Source: Cupriavidus sp. P-10 | GTDB taxonomy: Bacteria; Pseudomonadota; Gammaproteobacteria; Burkholderiales; Burkholderiaceae | Reading direction: 5' to 3' | Assembly: GCF_003402535.2 (NCBI RefSeq) | Contig: NZ_AP025171.1 | Coordinates: 62,001-126,000 of the forward strand | Length of the DNA: 64,000 bases | Shown here: in pieces, positions 60,969-64,000 of the stretch | How positions within the stretch are numbered: position 1 is the first letter of the stretch | Layout of the letters: each line of letters opens with the position of its first letter | Position numbers and translations under genes: made by a program | The notes under the pieces: generated by a model | What the model was told of the DNA's origin: nothing | The model's database searches: none | What the model saw: only the letters and a program-made list of their open reading frames with translations

Positions 60969-61913
60969 TCAGCCTTCGGAGCTGTCGACCGGCATGTCGC
61001 GCGACAGGCCAAGGATCCAGCTCCGGAACGCCGCCAGCGCTTCCGATTCCGGCCGGCCGTCGGGATAGGCGAAATAGTAGCCCTGGTGGCCCTGGTAGCC
61101 CTGGTGCTCGTCCAGCATGCCGGCCAGCGGGATCACCAACTGGCCGGTCTGCAGCTCGCGCTCGATCAGCAGCCGCGGCGCCAGGCCGATGCCGAGCCCC
61201 GCGGCGGCGGCGGCTGTCATCATCGTGAACAGCTCATAGCGCGGCCCGCGCGAGGCCGCCAGGCTGAAGTCCCAGCCCTGCGCCGCGTACCAGTCGCGCC
61301 AGGCGTTGGCGCGCGTGCTCAGATGCAGATGACGGCAGCGTGCCAGGCTGGCGGCATCGGTGAGGGGATGGCCGGCATGGTCGGCAAGAAAGGCCGGGCT
61401 GCACACCGGCACCATGCCGCCTTCGCGGAAGATCACGCCGCCGCGCGTGCCGGGCCAGAACTGGTCGCCGAAATAGATGGCGGCGTCGTAGGCGCATTCC
61501 TGGAACGAGAACGGCTGCGAACGCGCCGACAGGTTGACGGTGACGTTGGGGTGGCGTTGCGCAAAGTCCGGTAGCCTCGGGATCAGCCACTGCGTGGCGA
61601 AGGTGGGCACCACCGCCAGTTCCAGCGTGAAGCCCATGGCGCGGCCGGTGCTGATTTCCAGCGTGTCGCGCTGCAGGTGGTCCAGGTGGCGGCGGATGCG
61701 CGCGGCGTATTCGCGCCCGGTCTCGGTCAGCGCCAGGCGCCGCCGCACGCGCGTGAACAGCGCCACGCCCAGGCGTTGTTCGAGCTGTGCGACCTGCCGC
61801 CCCACCGCGCTGTGCGTCAGCGCCAGCTCGGCTGCGGCGCGGGTAAAGCTGCCCAGCCGCGCCGAGGCCTCGAAGGCTTGCAGCGCGCCCAGGTTGGGGA
61901 TGTCGTTTCTCAT
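60969..61913 (-). CDS. LysR-family regulator (GcvA-like)
   Basis: 314 residues. HTH at about 5-65 (LGALQAFEASARLGSFTRAAAELALTHSAVGRQVAQLEQRLG), effector domain about 90-300 with the GcvA-type FEASARLGSFTRAAAEL and RHLHLSTRANAWRDWYAAQGWDF motifs. Codes for HQGYQGHQGYY from a 9-bp tandem repeat (three units, 61081-61107). ATG 61913 begins the conserved NIPNLGALQAFEA-like block; the longer frame to 61997 is not supported. Divergent from the DUF1338 gene. Confidence 0.86.
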   Translation of the reverse strand: MRNDIPNLGALQAFEASARLGSFTRAAAELALTHSAVGRQVAQLEQRLGVALFTRVRRRLALTETGREYAARIRRHLDHLQRDTLEISTGRAMGFTLELAVVPTFATQWLIPRLPDFAQRHPNVTVNLSARSQPFSFQECAYDAAIYFGDQFWPGTRGGVIFREGGMVPVCSPAFLADHAGHPLTDAASLARCRHLHLSTRANAWRDWYAAQGWDFSLAASRGPRYELFTMMTAAAAAGLGIGLAPRLLIERELQTGQLVIPLAGMLDEHQGYQGHQGYYFAYPDGRPESEALAAFRSWILGLSRDMPVDSSEG

Positions 61914-62114
61914 GGGGCGGCGGGGAAGGAGGTCCGACAGTATAAACAGCGGCCCGGAACCGGAGTTCGTGCGCCCCGCGCACAACGTTGTGCGCAATGC
62001 GCGCTTGTGCGGGGGCTGCGCGGGCCACTATCCTGCCCTGCGGATCGGTGTCCGCCATATTCGTACTGCCCCGCCCGGGGCAGGCGCCGGTTCACGTTGC
62101 CAAATCAAGCGCCC

Positions 62115-63137
62115 ATGCCATCCAATATCTCCACGCTCCTCACCGAAAACGTCGGCGCCGCCCGCGCCGCGCATCTGATGTCGCTGGTCACGCTGCCGGC
62201 CAGCCTGCCGCAAGACCCGCAAGGCCGCGCCACCCGCGCCGAGATCGCCCAGGCGCTGAACATGGTGCTGTTCGGCGGCATCCTGGAACGCGTGCCGACC
62301 GGCCGTGCCTACACCGACGATGTCGCCGCCGCCGGCGGCAAGGTCACCTTCGACCACGGTGCGCTGCGCACGGTCAAATGGCGCGACAACGGCGCGCTGC
62401 CCGAAGGCGAGGCCGCCTTTACCCGCATCCTGCGTCCGCTGGGCTACGTGCTCAACGGCACCTATCCGCTCGACCGCATCGGCATGACCGGGCGCTCGTA
62501 CGCGCACGCCGACGCACCGGAAGAGATTGCCCAGTTCTTCGTCAGCGAATTCCACCCGGAGCGTTTCAGCGAAGACTTCCGTGCCGCGGTCGGCCGCGTC
62601 ACCGGCAGCTCCGTCGATCCGCTGGCGCCGCGCGCGCAGACGCTGCTGTGGCAACTGGAGCGCGACGGCGCGCTGGCAGTGGCCGACGGCGCCGAACTGG
62701 TCGGCCTGCTGGTGCCTTGCTTCGAGCGCCAGCACGCAGCGCCGCGGCTGGCCGACTACGAAGCGCTGCTGCGCGAATCGGCCGAAATGGCATGGATCGC
62801 TACCGAAGGCAACGCCTTCAACCACGCCACCGACCGCGTCGACGACGTGTTCGCGCTGGCCGAGCAGCAGAAGCAGCTGGGCCGGCCGATGAAGGACAAG
62901 GTGGAAGTGTCGGGCAGCGGGCGCGTCAAGCAGACTGCTTTCCGCGCCGATACCGTGCGCCGCACGTTCGTCGGTGCGCAGGGCGAGGCCGTCGAGCGCG
63001 AGGTGCCAGGATCGTTCTACGAGTTCATCACGCGCGAGCGCTTTTCCGAAGCGCAAGCTGCGCCACAGCGTTATGACCTCGGGTTTGACGCGGGGAATGC
63101 GCAGGGGATTTTCAGGATGACCGCGGCTGCGTGTTGA
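62115..63137 (+). CDS. DUF1338 protein, 2-oxoadipate dioxygenase/decarboxylase-like
   Basis: 340 residues of the DUF1338/YdcJ family: FDHGALRTVKWRDNGALPEGEAAFTRIL (His81), LGYVLNGTYPLDRIGMTGRSYAHAD, and NAFNHATDRVDDVFALAEQQKQLG, with a C-terminal PGSFYEFITRERF Glu. These supply the His/His/Glu iron ligands known for HglS, which converts 2-oxoadipate to 2-hydroxyglutarate in D-lysine breakdown. It is shorter than Pseudomonas HglS (about 460), as in many beta-proteobacterial homologues. Divergent from a GcvA-like LysR gene 201 bp away, which probably regulates it. Confidence 0.82.
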   Translation: MPSNISTLLTENVGAARAAHLMSLVTLPASLPQDPQGRATRAEIAQALNMVLFGGILERVPTGRAYTDDVAAAGGKVTFDHGALRTVKWRDNGALPEGEAAFTRILRPLGYVLNGTYPLDRIGMTGRSYAHADAPEEIAQFFVSEFHPERFSEDFRAAVGRVTGSSVDPLAPRAQTLLWQLERDGALAVADGAELVGLLVPCFERQHAAPRLADYEALLRESAEMAWIATEGNAFNHATDRVDDVFALAEQQKQLGRPMKDKVEVSGSGRVKQTAFRADTVRRTFVGAQGEAVEREVPGSFYEFITRERFSEAQAAPQRYDLGFDAGNAQGIFRMTAAAC

Positions 63138-63739
63138 GCGCGGATTAGCGGATAGCTGTCGATTCCGCAGATTGTGTACAACTGGCGTCAGACGATATGT
63201 ACCGCAAGACCGGCGCCCTCAAGCCTTCGGCAGGGCGCAGAGGGTGCCAAGATCCTTCGGCGGTTACCGCGTCGATTACTTTGAGCCAACGGGCGCGCCG
63301 CTGTCCCAGCCCGAGACACTGGTGCCCGTCACCGCAAAGCCGTCCCACGTCAACGTTGAATCGTGGGACGTGCTGAGTTATCTGTGCGAGTGCCGCGCGC
63401 ACTGAGCGTTTAATCGCATTGCAAGAAATTGTCACGGCGTCGCGGGGCTCTCCCGCGGTCCGGCATTCGCTTGTCCGCTCGCACCTGCCTGCAGATATCC
63501 ATCCGCTAGATTCAGATTTAATTAATCTGAACCCAATCAAGGCGAACTATTTTTCGGAATCGTCCGATATTCCGCTGCGTGCCCCCTTCCCTACCATTCG
63601 ACTTCTATTGACGCGTCTCAAATGCGGGCGCAGCGATTGCTCCGCAAAATTGCCAATCCCTGGCTGCCTGCGGCAGCGGATGTCCAACCTGGCACGAAGT
63701 ACCAAGCGTAACGGTATGGCGAAAGCGGAGTGAACAAAA
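63138..63739. other. 602-bp region of lower G+C with an AT-rich palindrome
   Basis: The stretch before vgrG is visibly less G+C-rich than its surroundings, lowest around 63490-63560. Perfect inverted repeat TTCAGATT (63511-63518) / AATCTGAA (63524-63531). A plus-strand open frame (63172-63405) has no ribosome site or recognised domain. Such AT-rich patches commonly precede vgrG islands. Confidence 0.55.
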
Positions 63740-64000
63740 ATGGCGGAAGGATTTGACGAACTCAAGGCTCCCGGCGCCCGCGCACTCAACGAGCTGACCA
63801 CCGGGCGGCAGGCTTACTTCCTCGAAGTACCCGGCACGGCCAGCGCCGCCGCGCTGTCGGTGGTGTCCTTCGAAGCGGTGGAACGGATGGGCGCCCCCTA
63901 TGTCGTCACCATCCAACTCACGCACCCGCTTGCGCTCGACCGTGCCGACTACCTGGGCAAGGAAGCCACCTTCCTGATCGCTCCCGCCGATGGCAGCGAG
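63740..64000 (+). CDS. vgrG: Type VI secretion VgrG spike, 3'-truncated by the window
   Basis: 87 residues are visible, running off the right edge. VGxG-type gp27 N-terminal motifs are clear: LNELTTGRQAYFLEVPG, AALSVVSFEAVERMGAPYVVTIQLTHPLALDRADYLGKEATFLIAP. It forms the trimeric T6SS needle tip that carries effectors. GGAG at 63727-63730 sets ATG 63740. The preceding gene-poor, AT-rich stretch separates it from the DUF1338 gene, so it probably starts its own unit. Confidence 0.88.
   Translation, partial: MAEGFDELKAPGARALNELTTGRQAYFLEVPGTASAAALSVVSFEAVERMGAPYVVTIQLTHPLALDRADYLGKEATFLIAPADGSE

Noticed and set aside
61081-61107. 9-bp tandem repeat inside the GcvA-like LysR gene
   Set aside because: In-frame and within a variable part of the effector domain; noted in the gene entry, not judged a separate element.
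63172-63405. Plus-strand open frame of 77 codons before vgrG
   Set aside because: No ribosome site, no recognised domain, start codon unsupported; only its unusual region is reported.
63145-63540. Minus-strand open frame in the same region
   Set aside because: Composition of a shadow frame and no start context.
1-64000. CRISPR arrays, tRNA or rRNA genes, integrase/prophage modules
   Set aside because: No regularly spaced repeats, no cloverleaf or rRNA-like sequence and no phage structural or integrase genes were seen by eye; a dedicated tRNA/CRISPR scan was not possible.

Overview
The window is 64 kb of uniformly G+C-rich, densely coded bacterial DNA from what looks like a Burkholderiales chromosome, most plausibly Cupriavidus or Ralstonia (inference). 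Supporting signs are two Bug-type periplasmic solute receptors, five stand-alone LysR regulators beside catabolic genes, a lutACB-lldP lactate cluster, ethanolamine ammonia-lyase without microcompartment genes, and a DUF3649/PepSY/DUF3325 iron-uptake module. I saw no rRNA, tRNA, CRISPR array or prophage.

Layout. 1-2 kb: the end of a functional-amyloid (Fap-like) locus, with a Ser/Gly/Ala-rich protein and a FapF-like outer-membrane pore. 2-13 kb: a small membrane protein, a branched-chain-type binding protein, an SDR, a LysR gene divergent from an AtuA/AtuA-like/Bug receptor operon, an exported metallo-hydrolase, a GNAT, AMP nucleosidase and OmpW. 13.5-15.5 kb: leuA with a leader that looks like a leucine attenuator. 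15.9-20.4 kb: a lipoprotein, a repeat-rich intergenic region, and feoA-feoB-DUF6587 behind a Fur box. 20.6-27.3 kb: a LysR gene divergent from acyl-CoA dehydrogenase / Bug receptor / CoA-transferase, with an IS4-family element inserted between the first two genes. 27.4-33.1 kb: lldP, lutB, lutC, lutA and a divergent FadR-type regulator (LldR) with a palindromic operator. 33.2-41.3 kb: an AI-2E-type permease, eutBC, a YbaK deacylase, LysR, an MHS-type MFS permease, a small exported protein and an SDR. 41.4-43.8 kb: a decayed fumC, a Cys-rich copper-binding four-helix protein and a zinc-ribbon protein. 43.8-49.3 kb: two divergent c-di-GMP enzymes, one GGDEF and one CHASE-PAS-GGDEF-EAL. 49.4-55.5 kb: a PadR regulator, an EamA exporter, a Fur paralogue and the DUF3649/PepSY/DUF3325 operon followed by the C-terminal stump of a TonB-dependent receptor. 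55.5-64 kb: a 1468-residue hybrid histidine kinase, a PRC-barrel protein, a porin stump, LysR, a DUF1338 enzyme and the start of a vgrG.

Three points stand out. (1) Several genes are stumps or broken: fumC, the TonB receptor and a porin. (2) An 18-bp motif recurs between genes at eight sites, and a second palindromic repeat family has three members, one of which is the insertion site of the IS element. (3) The leuA leader has rare Leu codons beside mutually exclusive RNA pairings. I did not find a self-contained, wholly unprecedented system. The best leads are the leuA attenuator, the IS insertion in a palindrome, the dispersed repeats and the edge-cut amyloid locus.
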